Positions 26,240 through 36,066 of a stretch of 64,000 nucleotides of DNA are shown here, piece by piece. The notes under the pieces were generated by a model, which did not search any database, had not been told where the DNA came from, and was given only the letters and a program-made list of their open reading frames with translations. Position 1 is the stretch's first letter; the number at the start of each line of letters is the position of its first letter. The DNA lies in NCBI RefSeq assembly GCF_007066085.1, contig NZ_CP041405.1:558001-622000 (forward strand), in the 5' to 3' direction. The DNA comes from Paenibacillus thiaminolyticus. Its GTDB lineage: Bacteria; Bacillota; Bacilli; Paenibacillales; Paenibacillaceae. The translations under genes and the position numbers were made by a program.

Positions 26240-26535
26240 CGAGGCGAAATCCGCATAACTGCGCGATCGTTCCAGACACGCCGATTCGGTAAGCTTGTTC
26301 GGTAGCTTGTTCGGTAGCTTGTTCGGTAGCTTGTTTGGTAAGCAAAATTCCTGCTAAAATACAGCAATTCGATATGGACGTCTTCAGCAGAAAGGGAATC
26401 CTGCACAACGGCAGCAATTTCACCCGTTTCCCTTTAACTTTGCTCAAAAGGGCCTAAATTGATGCAGCTGTGCAGCAATTTCTCCCAAGGTGGACTCATT
26501 GAGCTGAAATTCCTGTAAAATCGCATCAATTCCCT
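26240..26535. repeat. Tandem hairpin repeat array, uninterrupted copy
   Basis: About five units of 50-60 bp, each with AAT(T)CCTGC / GCAGCAATT half-sites that can fold into a hairpin. The same array, 80-90 percent alike by eye, occurs at 58.2-59.86 kb where an IS element splits it. No coding capacity is supported. Confidence 0.75.
26284..26343. repeat. 12-bp microsatellite inside the array
   Basis: TTGTTCGGTAGC three times in perfect tandem (26295-26330), flanked by degenerate units. The other array copy has a single ATTCGGTAAGC here, so this is a local expansion of 49 bp. Confidence 0.8.
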
Positions 26536-26594
26536 ACCTTAGATGGCGAAAGACCCGCTTCCACCCCCGAAAACTTATAAATTGTATAATATTA

Positions 26595-26628
26595 AGAAAA
26601 AAACCGCTTAGCCGTGCTGCTAAGCGGT
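26595..26628 (-). terminator. Terminator hairpin, minus strand
   Basis: Stem ACCGCTTAGC / GCTAAGCGGT (10 bp, loop 6 nt), followed on the minus strand by T7. Second stop behind the cytolysin gene, or guard for the convergent kinase gene. Confidence 0.75.
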
Positions 26629-26684
26629 CCTTATGCTACATCCGAATCGTGTGCCGGTGTTCAGATACATTCGGGAACGATTTT

Positions 26685-26726
26685 TTTCCAAAAAGAAAAT
26701 CTCCCCTAATGAATGGGAAGATTTTC
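26685..26726 (-). terminator. Terminator of the cytolysin gene
   Basis: Minus strand AGAAAATCTTCCC / GGGAGATTTTCT with a one-base bulge, followed by TTTTTGG, directly behind the stop at 26735. Confidence 0.8.
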
Positions 26727-26734
26727 TGAAATGA

Positions 26735-28255
26735 CTAGTCATGAGTAATGGATGCTGATGGATGTAACGTTGTTCCCCAAATCGAAACTTTTATATTGCT
26801 GGTTAACGGAACGTTAGGTTCATCTAGAATTGTTCTCCACCATTCCCAGGCAAGACCTGTACATTCTCTTGCAAAAATTTTGATGTTCTTGGCATTAGGC
26901 GGAAGTGGAATCTCTGTCGAGAAATGCGCTGTTTTATCTTGCCAATTTCCTCCCCAATTTTTATGAGTAATGATTTCTTGGCCATTTTCATCAAAGGTAA
27001 ACTCGTCCCAAGACACTTCAAACTGAGCTACATATGCACCGCTATGATCAAGCGTTATTTTACCTTTCGTATATTCAGTCGTCTTCGTCTCGATATAGTC
27101 TGTATTGTTGTGAACCGCAGCTATGGAATTGTCTTTCAAGAAGACACTGGTATAAGAAATAGGGTAACCTGGATTCTTACTGCTAAATTCTGCATTGTCC
27201 TTGATTACATTTTGGATGACATTGAAGTCTTTCGTGACGACCTGGTTATGTGTTTGTGCATCGCCGCCTAATACAACAGCCGTGAACGAGCTGTTTTCAT
27301 AAATATCTTTGTACTGTCCGCTAGCTTGTATGCTCGGATTATTGAGCAATAATTTAAATGCGGTTTGTACATCGCTGCTCTTTGAGGTCGTCTCCAATTT
27401 CACGTAAATGGTTCTGCCATAAGCTACATTAGATACCATCAGTGGCGGAGCCTCATTACTTACCCCTTTACGGACTAATTCAGCAAACGTCACACTGTCA
27501 TCAAACAAGTCAGATGGATTGTTAGGAAGCGCTGCGCTTACGGTATAAAAGATTTGCTTATAAGCGGCAACCATCACTTTTTTCTCGCCGCTTGCGACCG
27601 CGTTAAAGTCGATTCCGAGCGTACCGTTAAGCACTTTAGAATTCACATTCAGTGCAGTCGCAATTTGATTTTGACTGTAAACCATCGATTCTGCGTACTG
27701 TAATCTCGCAGGCAGTGTATGCGTGTCGGAATACTTCTCGCCCCATGTCGACACGAGCTGATCAACGGCGCTAGAAACACTGCTGTAAGTTGGATTTTCA
27801 ACGGTAATTGTATTCTCACTCTTCAATCCAGGCAGATCAATTGTAATATCTAATGGTTTTCTCGCGGCCATAACCAGACCAGGCTGATTATCCGCAAAAT
27901 CCTTATTTGCAAGCTGTATGGCGCCTGGATAAGTACGATTCGTGATCGAATCAATAATTGAAATATCTACGGGCGAGGTTGTGAGTGATTTTTTCTCCCG
28001 TTCAACCACGATAAATTTACCATTGGACTGGACGCCTTCTTTGGGAACATAACTACTGACTTGATCACCAGTTACGGCCAAAACTTCATTGCGATCATAA
28101 TTTAGGCCTGCGATCCCGGCATCAATGTCATTCAGTTCACTTGTAGCAGCATAGGAAATACTTGAATAAGTAAACACTTGTAAACCAATTAATAGACTTA
28201 AGAGAACTTTTACTCCTTTCGCATGTTTTGTTTGCCTCTGTTTTGATTTCCTCAT
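26735..28255 (-). CDS. Cholesterol-dependent cytolysin (alveolysin-like)
   Basis: 506-aa secreted pore-forming toxin. The signal peptide has a basic start ([14 protein letters not shown]), hydrophobic core [15 protein letters not shown] and a likely cut after SYA. The undecapeptide [11 protein letters not shown] is at 464-474 in the tryptophan-rich loop and the cholesterol-recognising Thr-Leu pair at 496-497. Length fits alveolysin of P. alvei (about 501 aa). AAGGAGG precedes the ATG. Monocistronic with its own terminator. Its single cysteine in the undecapeptide predicts thiol activation. Function is secure from family knowledge. Confidence 0.97.
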   Translation of the reverse strand: MRKSKQRQTKHAKGVKVLLSLLIGLQVFTYSSISYAATSELNDIDAGIAGLNYDRNEVLAVTGDQVSSYVPKEGVQSNGKFIVVEREKKSLTTSPVDISIIDSITNRTYPGAIQLANKDFADNQPGLVMAARKPLDITIDLPGLKSENTITVENPTYSSVSSAVDQLVSTWGEKYSDTHTLPARLQYAESMVYSQNQIATALNVNSKVLNGTLGIDFNAVASGEKKVMVAAYKQIFYTVSAALPNNPSDLFDDSVTFAELVRKGVSNEAPPLMVSNVAYGRTIYVKLETTSKSSDVQTAFKLLLNNPSIQASGQYKDIYENSSFTAVVLGGDAQTHNQVVTKDFNVIQNVIKDNAEFSSKNPGYPISYTSVFLKDNSIAAVHNNTDYIETKTTEYTKGKITLDHSGAYVAQFEVSWDEFTFDENGQEIITHKNWGGNWQDKTAHFSTEIPLPPNAKNIKIFARECTGLAWEWWRTILDEPNVPLTSNIKVSIWGTTLHPSASITHD

Positions 28256-28473
28256 AAAGATCTCCTCCTTTTATGTAAAAATTGTATCGGTATTTTGGTA
28301 TAAAATTATGAGATTTCTAGAATAATTACAATGCTCCGTAACTTTTATAACACTACTTATAATGTTTTGAGTCTAAATAAGAATCTTGTGTAATATATGC
28401 CTATTCTTGGGCTTTCCTAATAATTCTGATATCGTATATGCAACACGATATTTCCGAAAAATACTTAGACTGA

Positions 28474-28526
28474 ATGGATTGCGAATTTCCATTTTTATAA
28501 ATTAGAAATGGAAATTTACTCGGTAA
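28474..28526. repeat. Inverted repeat upstream of the cytolysin gene
   Basis: Perfect 11-bp arms AATTTCCATTT (28484-28494) and complement (28506-28516), with outer ATGGATT / AATCCAT. It lies about 230 bp upstream of the cytolysin start in an AT-rich stretch (28256-28608) without genes. Could be an operator region or a remnant of a mobile miniature element. Confidence 0.5.
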
Positions 28527-28608
28527 TCCATCCGATCCGACGTAATTCGGTATACCTTTCCCCTAGAAATCATAATGTCCAATTGGCGAGCCGGCCTCTT
28601 GTAAATGT

Positions 28609-28652
28609 AAAGCCGATTTTTCCTGCTCTAAGGAAGGAAGAATCGGCTTTTG
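28609..28652 (-). terminator. Terminator of the glycosyltransferase gene
   Basis: AGCCGATT / AATCGGCT (28611-28618, 28641-28648) extended by TTCCT / AGGAA around a short loop; probably bidirectional. Confidence 0.75.
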
Positions 28653-28687
28653 TTCATTTCATATGCTATCGATGTAAGTTACTTCCA

Positions 28688-29890
28688 TCAATTATTCAAT
28701 CCTAGACTTCGTTTATATGCGAAGATCTCCTCGACGGCTTGATGATACCCGCCCGCAGCTCGGAACGAATCGCCAATTTCAACACATGCCCTTCGAATTG
28801 ACGCATCTTGGAGCACACGTTGCGCCGCCTCTCTGAGATCTCCCGCGAGTAAGCCTTCTTGATTCAGGTAAATGCCTGTATTGCTTTCAGCCACACGCCG
28901 CGCCACAATCGGTTGGTCAGCGCTTTGAGGAAATACAATCAGCGGCACTCCATAATAAAGGCCCTCACTGGTGCTGTTCATGCCGCCGTGTGTGATAAAC
29001 AATTTGGCATGTCGCAGTACTTCGAGTTGCGGTACGTAGTTCCGAACGATAAAATTCGCAGGAATGTCTCCCAATTCCGCAATCTGGGTTTGTCTGCCGA
29101 CGGATAAAATCACGGTGTATTTCGTTTCGGCGAACGCCGCAAAACAGAGCTTGTAAAAATCATCTGCTTGATTGAAAACCGTACCGAGTGAGATGTAAAT
29201 CAGGTGATCCGTGTCCACATCAGAGAAATCAAATGGACTGTGAGAACGCGGCACGATTGACGGTCCAACAAACTTATACGTCTCATCGAAGCTTTCTCCA
29301 TCGGGTTGGAAGCGTTTCGACGTGTAGACGATGGTCAATGGCGCGGGATTGCAGAAAACCTCGTAGCCGGAGCTAATCTGCACCTTGTATCTTGATTGCA
29401 CGTTACTGACCAGTTGTTGAAACTCTTGTTGTGAACGTTCATTCACGTCTGCTGGAAAATGGCGCGAGAGGTGATCTTGCAGATTGTCAAAGCTGTTTTG
29501 TTGAATTGCAAAACTCGTGCACGAGTTGATTGCTGGCAGGTCGAGTATTTGTGCAAGCAAACGCCCGCAGCCGAACATCGAGTCATGAATGATGTAGTCA
29601 AAGCGCTTTCCATTAATTTGCTCCAGGACACTGGGAATGACGATGTCGGCGGTACGCAAAAGTCCACCCACTCGTGCCCAAGGATCTCTTCCTCCGGCAA
29701 GGAACGCCTCTACAAATTTGCCGCCATCGAATGTGATTACCTCTGCGCCCGTTGGCTCGACGCGATCACGATATTGGTCGGCGATAAAGTAAACCACCTC
29801 TTCGCCACGACGGATAAGCTCTTGAACCACACCAAGGGTTGGATTGATATGTCCTTCGGAACCTCCATTGATTAGCAAAACACGTGCCAT
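28688..29890 (-). CDS. Macrolide-type (MGT/YjiC) glycosyltransferase
   Basis: 400-aa GT1 family UDP-sugar transferase with GT-B fold. N-terminal acceptor domain begins MARVLLINGGSEGHINPTLG; the C-terminal donor domain has ISLGTVFNQADDFY and the signature HGGMNSTSEGLYYGVPLIVF followed by DQPIVARRV. Family members modify macrolides, flavonoids or other hydrophobic acceptors for resistance or self-protection; the acceptor here is unknown. ATG 29890 behind AAAGGTG is chosen; the longer frame has no ribosome site. Monocistronic. Confidence 0.92.
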   Translation of the reverse strand: MARVLLINGGSEGHINPTLGVVQELIRRGEEVVYFIADQYRDRVEPTGAEVITFDGGKFVEAFLAGGRDPWARVGGLLRTADIVIPSVLEQINGKRFDYIIHDSMFGCGRLLAQILDLPAINSCTSFAIQQNSFDNLQDHLSRHFPADVNERSQQEFQQLVSNVQSRYKVQISSGYEVFCNPAPLTIVYTSKRFQPDGESFDETYKFVGPSIVPRSHSPFDFSDVDTDHLIYISLGTVFNQADDFYKLCFAAFAETKYTVILSVGRQTQIAELGDIPANFIVRNYVPQLEVLRHAKLFITHGGMNSTSEGLYYGVPLIVFPQSADQPIVARRVAESNTGIYLNQEGLLAGDLREAAQRVLQDASIRRACVEIGDSFRAAGGYHQAVEEIFAYKRSLGLNN

Positions 29891-30067
29891 AGTCATCACC
29901 TTTCCTAACAAAGTACACCGCACTGTACACCCGGCAGTGACGGTTGATCGGAGCTTGTCCAACCGATGCCGAAGCCGGATCAGAATGTACTGCCTTTTAA
30001 TTGTTTTTATTATATCAAAAGGATCATTTCGTTATAAAAAACATCACTGAGCAGATCGATCACATGT

Positions 30068-30964
30068 TCATAATCCCGGCTGATTCGGGGGATTGGCCTG
30101 GATATAGGCAATTAACTCCCGGGATGCATAAGACAGGTATTTATCCCGGGGATAAATAAGCGCCAACTCCCAAGCAATCTCCGGATGGGAAATCGAAACG
30201 GCATGAACGGCAAGATGATGCAAACGGTTCGCCATCGATCGGGGGATCAATGAAATTCCTAATTGAGACGCCACCATCTCACAGCAGAAATCCCACAGGG
30301 AGGTCATATGAGCGACCTCGGGTTCGAACCCGGCCTGCAAGCAGGCTTGCCACACGACGTCATGAAGGGCGAATTCCTTGGTGAACAGGATGAACGGCTC
30401 ATTCTTTAATTCAACCAAACTGACGGATTTTCTTCCGGCAAGCCAGTGGCGGCTGCTTACAATCACAACCAGCTCTTCCGTTAACAATGGAACCGTTCGA
30501 TACATTCGAGTGTTCACCGGCAGCACCGTAACCCCAAAATCGATCTTTCCTTGCTCCATCTGCGTCTCTACCTGTTTCGCGCTGTATTCTACCATTTGAA
30601 TCTCAATCCGGGGATATCTTTTCTTGAAGCCGGCAATTATTTTTGGGAAAAGCAATGCGCTGATTGTAGGCATGATTCCCATCTTCACTTTTCCCCTTTG
30701 TACTTGGACCAGCTCATTAACAGAAGAAGACAACTCCTCTAGCTGTTGCAAAATTTTCAAAGCCTTCTCGTTAACCAGCTGTCCTGTATCCGTGAGTACA
30801 ACCTCCCTTTCGGAACGATCAAGCAAAATAACTCCCAATTCGTCTTCGAGGCTTTTGATCATCTTGCTGATGGATGGCTGAGAAACAAACAGGACCTGCG
30901 AAGCTTTTGTAAAATTTTTATGTTTGGCCACTTCTGTGAAATAATGAAGCTGTCGAATATCCAT
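30068..30964 (-). CDS. LysR-family transcriptional regulator
   Basis: 298-aa LTTR: N-terminal winged HTH (MDIRQLHYFTEVAKHKNFT, ALxVSQPSISKMIKSLEDELG pattern) and a periplasmic-binding-like effector domain (GIMPTISALLFPKIIAGF; MASQLGISLIPRS). Same strand as the leucine-degradation operon but behind that operon's terminator, so probably expressed separately. The LysR-like dyad in the bkd promoter region at 40515-40529 is a candidate target. Effector unknown. Confidence 0.93.
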   Translation of the reverse strand: MDIRQLHYFTEVAKHKNFTKASQVLFVSQPSISKMIKSLEDELGVILLDRSEREVVLTDTGQLVNEKALKILQQLEELSSSVNELVQVQRGKVKMGIMPTISALLFPKIIAGFKKRYPRIEIQMVEYSAKQVETQMEQGKIDFGVTVLPVNTRMYRTVPLLTEELVVIVSSRHWLAGRKSVSLVELKNEPFILFTKEFALHDVVWQACLQAGFEPEVAHMTSLWDFCCEMVASQLGISLIPRSMANRLHHLAVHAVSISHPEIAWELALIYPRDKYLSYASRELIAYIQANPPNQPGL

Positions 30965-31054
30965 CTGATCCGGATCTGCCTCCTTCCCCTATAGGCAAAG
31001 TGGTAATCCATCCAAACCATTCATCCTCTGGCTCAACATTATGATATGCTGTCA

Positions 31055-31099
31055 ACGCAAAAAACAGCACCGGTGCGCCGCTAAACGCTTGGTGCTGTT
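31055..31099 (-). terminator. Terminator of the bkd-leucine operon
   Basis: Minus strand AACAGCACC / GGTGCTGTT with 19-nt loop and TTTTTTGCG. Confidence 0.8.
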
Positions 31100-31115
31100 C
31101 GGAAATGCCAGCCAA

Positions 31116-32654
31116 TTAAACCGGATATACCGGATGCTTCCGCTCAGAGAAGACGACAACCTTTGATGAATAAGCCTCGAACCGATTCACTACCTCGTCA
31201 CGCAACGAATTGGCCGGGATAATCCCGTCAATAATCATTTCGGAGGCCAGCCGGTAAATATCAATATCCTGCTTATATTTCTCCCGCTCTTGTGCAATAA
31301 AAGAGGCCCGCTCGTTTTCCGGAAGTTGAGCAATTTTATTCGCATAGACGGCGTTGACCGCAGCTTCCGGCCCCATCACCGCGATTTGAGCCGTAGGCAA
31401 CGCGAGACAGCAATCCGGTTCAAACGCCGGACCAGCCATCGCATACAGGCCTGCTCCGTATGCTTTACGGACGATCACCGAGATTTTGGGCACGCTCGCT
31501 TCGGACATGGCCGAAATCATTTTCGCGCCATGGCGGATAATTCCTGCCCGCTCCACCTTGGTGCCGATCATAAAACCAGGAACGTCGGCGAGAAACAGAA
31601 GCGGGATATGAAACGCGTCGCAAAGAGTAATAAATCTGGCTGCCTTATCCGCCGAATCGTGAAACAGCACGCCTCCTTTCACCCGCGGCTGATTGGCAAT
31701 GATCCCGACCGGCTTACCGTTCATTCGGGCCAATCCCGTAATCAGTTCGGCGGCAAACAGCTTCTTCATCTCAAAGAATGACCCCTCGTCAATAATCCGG
31801 TCAAGCAGGTCATACATATTAAACGGCGCATTCTGATTCGACGGGATGATTTCTTCTAATGATTGCTCAAAGGATTGTGGTGCCGCTGCTTCCACGACCG
31901 GCGGTTTTTCGGAAAAATTGGCGGGAAAATAGGAGAGATACTGTCGTGCCATCGAAATGGCTTCTTCTTCGTTGTTCGCCAGCACATCACCGCATCCAGA
32001 TACCGAGCAGTGCATGCGCGCCCCGCCCATTTCTTCTAACGTCACCTTTTCTCCGATAACCATCTCCGCCATCCGCGGGGAACCGAGATACATGGATGCA
32101 TTTCCGTCCACCATAATCACGATATCGCAAAATGCCGGAATGTATGCTCCGCCTGCAGCCGAAGGCCCAAAGAGCAGGCAGATTTGAGGAATTTTACCCG
32201 ACAACTTGACCTGGTTGTAAAAAATACGGCCCGCCCCGCGCCTGCCGGGGAACATCTCGACCTGGTCCGTAATACGAGCGCCTGCAGAATCCACGAGGTA
32301 GATCAATGGCACTCTCATTTTCTCTGCCGTCTCTTGTATTCGAATGATCTTTTCAACCGTACGCGATCCCCAAGAACCGGCTTTTACGGTGGAATCATTG
32401 GCCATCACACAGACGATTCTCCCGTTAATCTTGCCAATCGCCGTAACCACGCCATCCGCCGGAAGGTCATCGGCCGCGCAGTTGGCAAATAACGCATCCT
32501 CCAGCTCGAAACCCGGATCAAACAATAGCTTCAGACGGTCGCGAACAAATCGTTTTCCTCGCTCCGCATTCTTTTGATGATAAGCCGGCGTCCCCCCTTG
32601 GCGGATCCGTGAAACACGTTCCTGCAGCTCCTCCCGATTTATTTCCATGGACAT
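31116..32654 (-). CDS. Acyl-CoA carboxylase carboxyltransferase subunit (methylcrotonyl-CoA carboxylase beta, YngE-like)
   Basis: 512-aa carboxyltransferase transferring CO2 from biotin to 3-methylcrotonyl-CoA (propionyl-CoA cannot be excluded). Crotonase-like halves are visible: DSAGARITDQVEMFPGRRGAG, FGPSAAGGAYIPAFCD and, in the C-terminal half, LADVPGFMIGTKVERAGIIRHGAKMI and YGAGLYAMAGPAF. Length equals B. subtilis YngE. Last gene of the operon; it works with the biotin carboxylase at 34707 and the carrier at 34436. Confidence 0.93.
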   Translation of the reverse strand: MSMEINREELQERVSRIRQGGTPAYHQKNAERGKRFVRDRLKLLFDPGFELEDALFANCAADDLPADGVVTAIGKINGRIVCVMANDSTVKAGSWGSRTVEKIIRIQETAEKMRVPLIYLVDSAGARITDQVEMFPGRRGAGRIFYNQVKLSGKIPQICLLFGPSAAGGAYIPAFCDIVIMVDGNASMYLGSPRMAEMVIGEKVTLEEMGGARMHCSVSGCGDVLANNEEEAISMARQYLSYFPANFSEKPPVVEAAAPQSFEQSLEEIIPSNQNAPFNMYDLLDRIIDEGSFFEMKKLFAAELITGLARMNGKPVGIIANQPRVKGGVLFHDSADKAARFITLCDAFHIPLLFLADVPGFMIGTKVERAGIIRHGAKMISAMSEASVPKISVIVRKAYGAGLYAMAGPAFEPDCCLALPTAQIAVMGPEAAVNAVYANKIAQLPENERASFIAQEREKYKQDIDIYRLASEMIIDGIIPANSLRDEVVNRFEAYSSKVVVFSERKHPVYPV

Positions 32655-32685
32655 CCCCTATTCCTCCTTATCTCCAACATGCTTG

Positions 32686-33468
32686 TTAGTCGCCCTTGAA
32701 TATGGGGGGACGCTTCTCTTTGAACGCCTGCAGTCCTTCCAAGCGATCCTTTGTCGGAATCGTGACGTCATAGGCATGCTGCTCAATCGCAAGCCCGGTG
32801 CTCAGATCCGCATCATATCCCTTATCGATGGCGAACTTGGCCTGCGCCACGGCAATAGGAGCATTTCGAACAATATGGCCCGCTATTTCCAGTGCTTTAT
32901 CGAGAAGGGATTCAGGCGGCGTCACAACCTCTGCCAACCCCATGTCCCCTGCCTCGTTGGCATCGATTTTTCTTGCTGTGAAAATGAGTTCTTTGGCGCG
33001 CCCCTTCCCGATCAGCCTCGGCAACCGCTGCGTTCCGCCTGCCCCGGGAATAATTCCTAGCGAAGTCTCCGCAAGGGCGAATGTGGCCGTGTCGGAGGCG
33101 ATCCGAAGGTCACATGCCAACGCCAATTCCATTCCCCCGCCCACAGCGGCTCCGTTCACGGCGGCAATGACCGGCTGGGGCAAGGCTTCTACATCATTGA
33201 TAGTCTCGCGGATCATGGTCACCGTCCTCCGCACCCGGTTCATGTCCATTCCGGCGCGCTCTTTTAAATCGGCGCCTGCGCAAAAAGCTTTCTCTCCAGC
33301 CCCTGTGACTACGATACAGCGAACAGACCGGTCAAATTGACATGCCGCAGCCGCAGCCCGCAATTGTTCCAGCATCTGGATCGATAGCGCATTGGCAGCT
33401 TCCGGCCGGTTTAACGTCATGAGCACAATTCCATTTCCCATATTAGAGACCAATACGGCTTTTTCCAT
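32686..33468 (-). CDS. Enoyl-CoA hydratase (probable methylglutaconyl-CoA hydratase, YngF-like)
   Basis: 260-aa crotonase-fold enzyme hydrating 3-methylglutaconyl-CoA to HMG-CoA in leucine breakdown. The oxyanion hole AAVNGAAVGGGMELALACD and the catalytic glutamates in LAETSLGIIPGAGGTQRLPRL are present. Start ATG sits behind GGAGGGGGAG. Between HMG-CoA lyase and the carboxyltransferase gene, matching the yng operon order. Confidence 0.93.
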   Translation of the reverse strand: MEKAVLVSNMGNGIVLMTLNRPEAANALSIQMLEQLRAAAAACQFDRSVRCIVVTGAGEKAFCAGADLKERAGMDMNRVRRTVTMIRETINDVEALPQPVIAAVNGAAVGGGMELALACDLRIASDTATFALAETSLGIIPGAGGTQRLPRLIGKGRAKELIFTARKIDANEAGDMGLAEVVTPPESLLDKALEIAGHIVRNAPIAVAQAKFAIDKGYDADLSTGLAIEQHAYDVTIPTKDRLEGLQAFKEKRPPIFKGD

Positions 33469-33504
33469 GCTCCCCCTCCTTCCCTGAACCGAATCATAAG
33501 CCGC

Positions 33505-34413
33505 CTATCCGTTCACGTTCGAACTGCCGACGTGCAGATTGCGGCTTGGCAGCTCTCTGCCTATCTTTTCCTGAATAAAACGGGCCGCGGAGAGCAGCTT
33601 TTCCTGATTTACCCCCGTGTGAATCCCCATCGCTTCGAGCATGTAAAGCAAATCGTCCGAAGCCACATTGCCCGAGGCCCCTGGCGCATATGGGCATCCG
33701 CCCAAGCCGCCGGCAGAGGCATCGAATGTCGTAATCCCCATATCCATGGACACCAGAATGTTTGCCAGAGCCGTCCCGCGCGTATCGTGAAAGTGGAGGG
33801 CCAATTTATTGGCATCAAAACGCTGCAAAAGAATATCCAATACCTCTTGCACTTGCTTCGGATTTGCAATGCCAATCGTATCCCCGAGAGATAACTCGCC
33901 AATCCCCATTTCGAACAACGTGTCCGACACCCGGATCACCTCGTCGATGGACACAGGACCTTCATAGGGACAACCGAAGACGGTTGACACATAACCGCGG
34001 ACTGACTTTCCTGCAGCAAGCGCTTCTTGCGCCACTTCTCTTAGCATGGGTAAGGTAACGCGAATAGACTTGTTTATGTTCCTAAGATTATGGGTTTCGC
34101 TGGCAGACATAAAGACGGCTGCTTCATCCACATCGGCTTCCAGCGCTCGTTCCAGACCTTGACGATTCGGAACGAGAGCTGAATAACAGATGCCAGGCAT
34201 CCGTTCAATTCCTGCCGCAACTTCGGCGGCATCGGCCAGCGCCGGGATCCACTTGGGATTCACGAACGAAGTGATTTCAATGGATTTGAGTCCGGTGCCG
34301 GACAATTGGTTGATCCAAGCGATTTTATCCTCTGTTGGCACGAAGACCTTCTCATTCTGTAATCCATCCCTCGGACCAACCTCTTTGATCGTCACACTTG
34401 CCGGCCAGTTCAT
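33505..34413 (-). CDS. Hydroxymethylglutaryl-CoA lyase
   Basis: 302-aa TIM-barrel lyase splitting HMG-CoA to acetyl-CoA and acetoacetate. EVGPRDGLQNEK is the DRE-TIM motif, VSTVFGCPYEGPV and LHFHDTRGTALANI hold metal ligands, and GLGGCPYAPGASGNVA carries the catalytic cysteine loop. ATG 34413 (MNWPASV) is preferred over ATG 34431, which lacks a ribosome site. Final carbon-chain cleavage of the pathway. Confidence 0.94.
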   Translation of the reverse strand: MNWPASVTIKEVGPRDGLQNEKVFVPTEDKIAWINQLSGTGLKSIEITSFVNPKWIPALADAAEVAAGIERMPGICYSALVPNRQGLERALEADVDEAAVFMSASETHNLRNINKSIRVTLPMLREVAQEALAAGKSVRGYVSTVFGCPYEGPVSIDEVIRVSDTLFEMGIGELSLGDTIGIANPKQVQEVLDILLQRFDANKLALHFHDTRGTALANILVSMDMGITTFDASAGGLGGCPYAPGASGNVASDDLLYMLEAMGIHTGVNQEKLLSAARFIQEKIGRELPSRNLHVGSSNVNG

Positions 34414-34435
34414 CTCCCCAACCCCCAGCATACGT

Positions 34436-34648
34436 TTACTCGAGCTCGATCAATAGATCTCCTTCATTAACAAAGTCGCCTTCGCTCACGATTACATCTT
34501 TTACCGTCCCGCCGGAACCAACCGTAATCGCGATCTCCATTTTCATCGATTCCAACACGACCACATTTTGTCCCGCTTCGACTTGATCCCCAGGCTTGAC
34601 AAGAATTTGATACACATTCCCCGCCATAACCGCCACGATTTTGCTCAT
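34436..34648 (-). CDS. Biotin carrier protein (biotin/lipoyl attachment domain)
   Basis: 70-aa single-domain carrier; the biotinylated lysine lies in the canonical ESMKM motif, with GDQVEAGQNVVVLE before it. It shuttles carboxybiotin between the biotin carboxylase and the carboxyltransferase. AGGAGG precedes ATG. Such free-standing carriers occur in the B. subtilis yng operon. Confidence 0.94.
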   Translation of the reverse strand: MSKIVAVMAGNVYQILVKPGDQVEAGQNVVVLESMKMEIAITVGSGGTVKDVIVSEGDFVNEGDLLIELE

Positions 34649-34706
34649 CTGAATAACCTCCTGTTCTACAAATAGCCTTCCGGAAGCTCGCCGAGGCTCC
34701 GTAATG

Positions 34707-36053
34707 TCATGTCTTCTCTAGTACATACTTCGCAACGAAACTCGTTGTCGTATCGCCTGAACGGAATGCGGGATGCGCGATGACTTCTTGCAGCATCGGG
34801 ATGTTTGTTTTGATGCCCTCCACCTGATAGTCGGCCAACGCCTGTTGAAGCCGGTCAATCGCTTCGTCGCGATCCTTCCCTTTGACTATGAGCTTAGCAA
34901 TCATCGGATCATAGAAAGGAGTGACCATGGAACCGTCATGTACAGCCAACTCATGGCGGATTCCGTCTCCTTCAGGTATAGCCAACTTCGTAATCACTCC
35001 CGGAGATGGGAAGAACGTCTTCGGATCTTCCGCATAAATCCGCACTTCAATCGCATGACCGTCGCGTGTCACATCGGATTGACCAAAGTTCAAGGAATGT
35101 CCGGCCGCAATTCGCAATTGCTCTGCAACCAAGTCCAAGCCGGTAATCTCTTCTGTAATCGTATGCTCCACCTGTAGACGAGTATTCATTTCAAGGAAAT
35201 AGAAATTTTTATTCCCGTCAACTAAAAACTCTATAGTTCCTGCATTCCGGTATCCGATGGATTGAGCCGCCCTTACCGCCGCTTCTCCCATTTTGCTTCT
35301 CGTGAGTTCATCCAAATAGGCAGAAGGGGCTTCCTCCACTACTTTTTGATGACGGCGTTGAATGGAGCATTCCCGCTCCCATAAGTGAACTGTATTTCCA
35401 TAGGAATCGGCCAAAATCTGAATTTCGATGTGCCGGGGATTTTCCACAACCTTCTCTATATACATGGCCCCATCTCCGAAGAAATCAGAGGCGCGTTTCC
35501 GGTTCCCTTCAAATGCTTGCTTCATTTCCGATTCGTTATCAACGATCTGCATGCCGATCCCGCCGCCGCCGGCCGAAGCCTTGAGCATGACCGGATAGCC
35601 GATACGATGGGCTTCCCGTGCCGCTTCTTCCGCATCCGCTAACGGATAGGCAATGCCGGGGACGACAGGCACGCCCGCTTTTTCCATGCTGTTCCGGGAT
35701 TCAATTTTACTGCCCATGCGGGAGATGACATCCGCGGATGGTCCGATGAATACGATGCCGGCCTCCTCACAGCGGCGGGCAAATTCGGCATTTTCCGAGA
35801 GAAGGCCGTATCCGGGGTGAATCGCATCTGCTTTTGAAAGACGGGCGATTTCTAAAATTTTGTCGATTTTCAAATAGCTATCTGTTACTCTGGGATTTCC
35901 GACCTCGTAGGCCTCATCCGCCATGTTGACATGAGGGGCTTCCTTATCCACTTTCGAGTATATGCTGACGGTGGCAATGCCGAGCGATTGGCAAGTACGA
36001 ATCACTCGAGCCGCAATTTCGCCCCGGTTGGCGATTAGAATCTTCTTGAACAT
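34707..36053 (-). CDS. Biotin carboxylase subunit
   Basis: 448-aa ATP-grasp enzyme carboxylating biotin with bicarbonate. MFKKILIANRGEIAARVIRTC, the glycine-rich ATP lid KASAGGGGIGMQIV, ECSIQRRHQKVVEEAPS and FLEMNTRLQVEHTITEEITG are diagnostic. ATG 36053 behind AAAGGGG is used; the longer frame overlaps the previous gene. Supplies the carboxylase of the leucine pathway, distinct from the housekeeping AccC presumed elsewhere. Confidence 0.95.
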   Translation of the reverse strand: MFKKILIANRGEIAARVIRTCQSLGIATVSIYSKVDKEAPHVNMADEAYEVGNPRVTDSYLKIDKILEIARLSKADAIHPGYGLLSENAEFARRCEEAGIVFIGPSADVISRMGSKIESRNSMEKAGVPVVPGIAYPLADAEEAAREAHRIGYPVMLKASAGGGGIGMQIVDNESEMKQAFEGNRKRASDFFGDGAMYIEKVVENPRHIEIQILADSYGNTVHLWERECSIQRRHQKVVEEAPSAYLDELTRSKMGEAAVRAAQSIGYRNAGTIEFLVDGNKNFYFLEMNTRLQVEHTITEEITGLDLVAEQLRIAAGHSLNFGQSDVTRDGHAIEVRIYAEDPKTFFPSPGVITKLAIPEGDGIRHELAVHDGSMVTPFYDPMIAKLIVKGKDRDEAIDRLQQALADYQVEGIKTNIPMLQEVIAHPAFRSGDTTTSFVAKYVLEKT

Positions 36054-36066
36054 AGGTACAACCCCT

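Noticed and set aside
26152..26447. Open frames with YRTS/EQAT repeats
   Set aside because: They are only the 12-bp microsatellite read in two frames; no ribosome site.
26284..26535. CRISPR array
   Set aside because: Units vary in sequence and length, have no unique spacers between identical repeats and no cas genes nearby.
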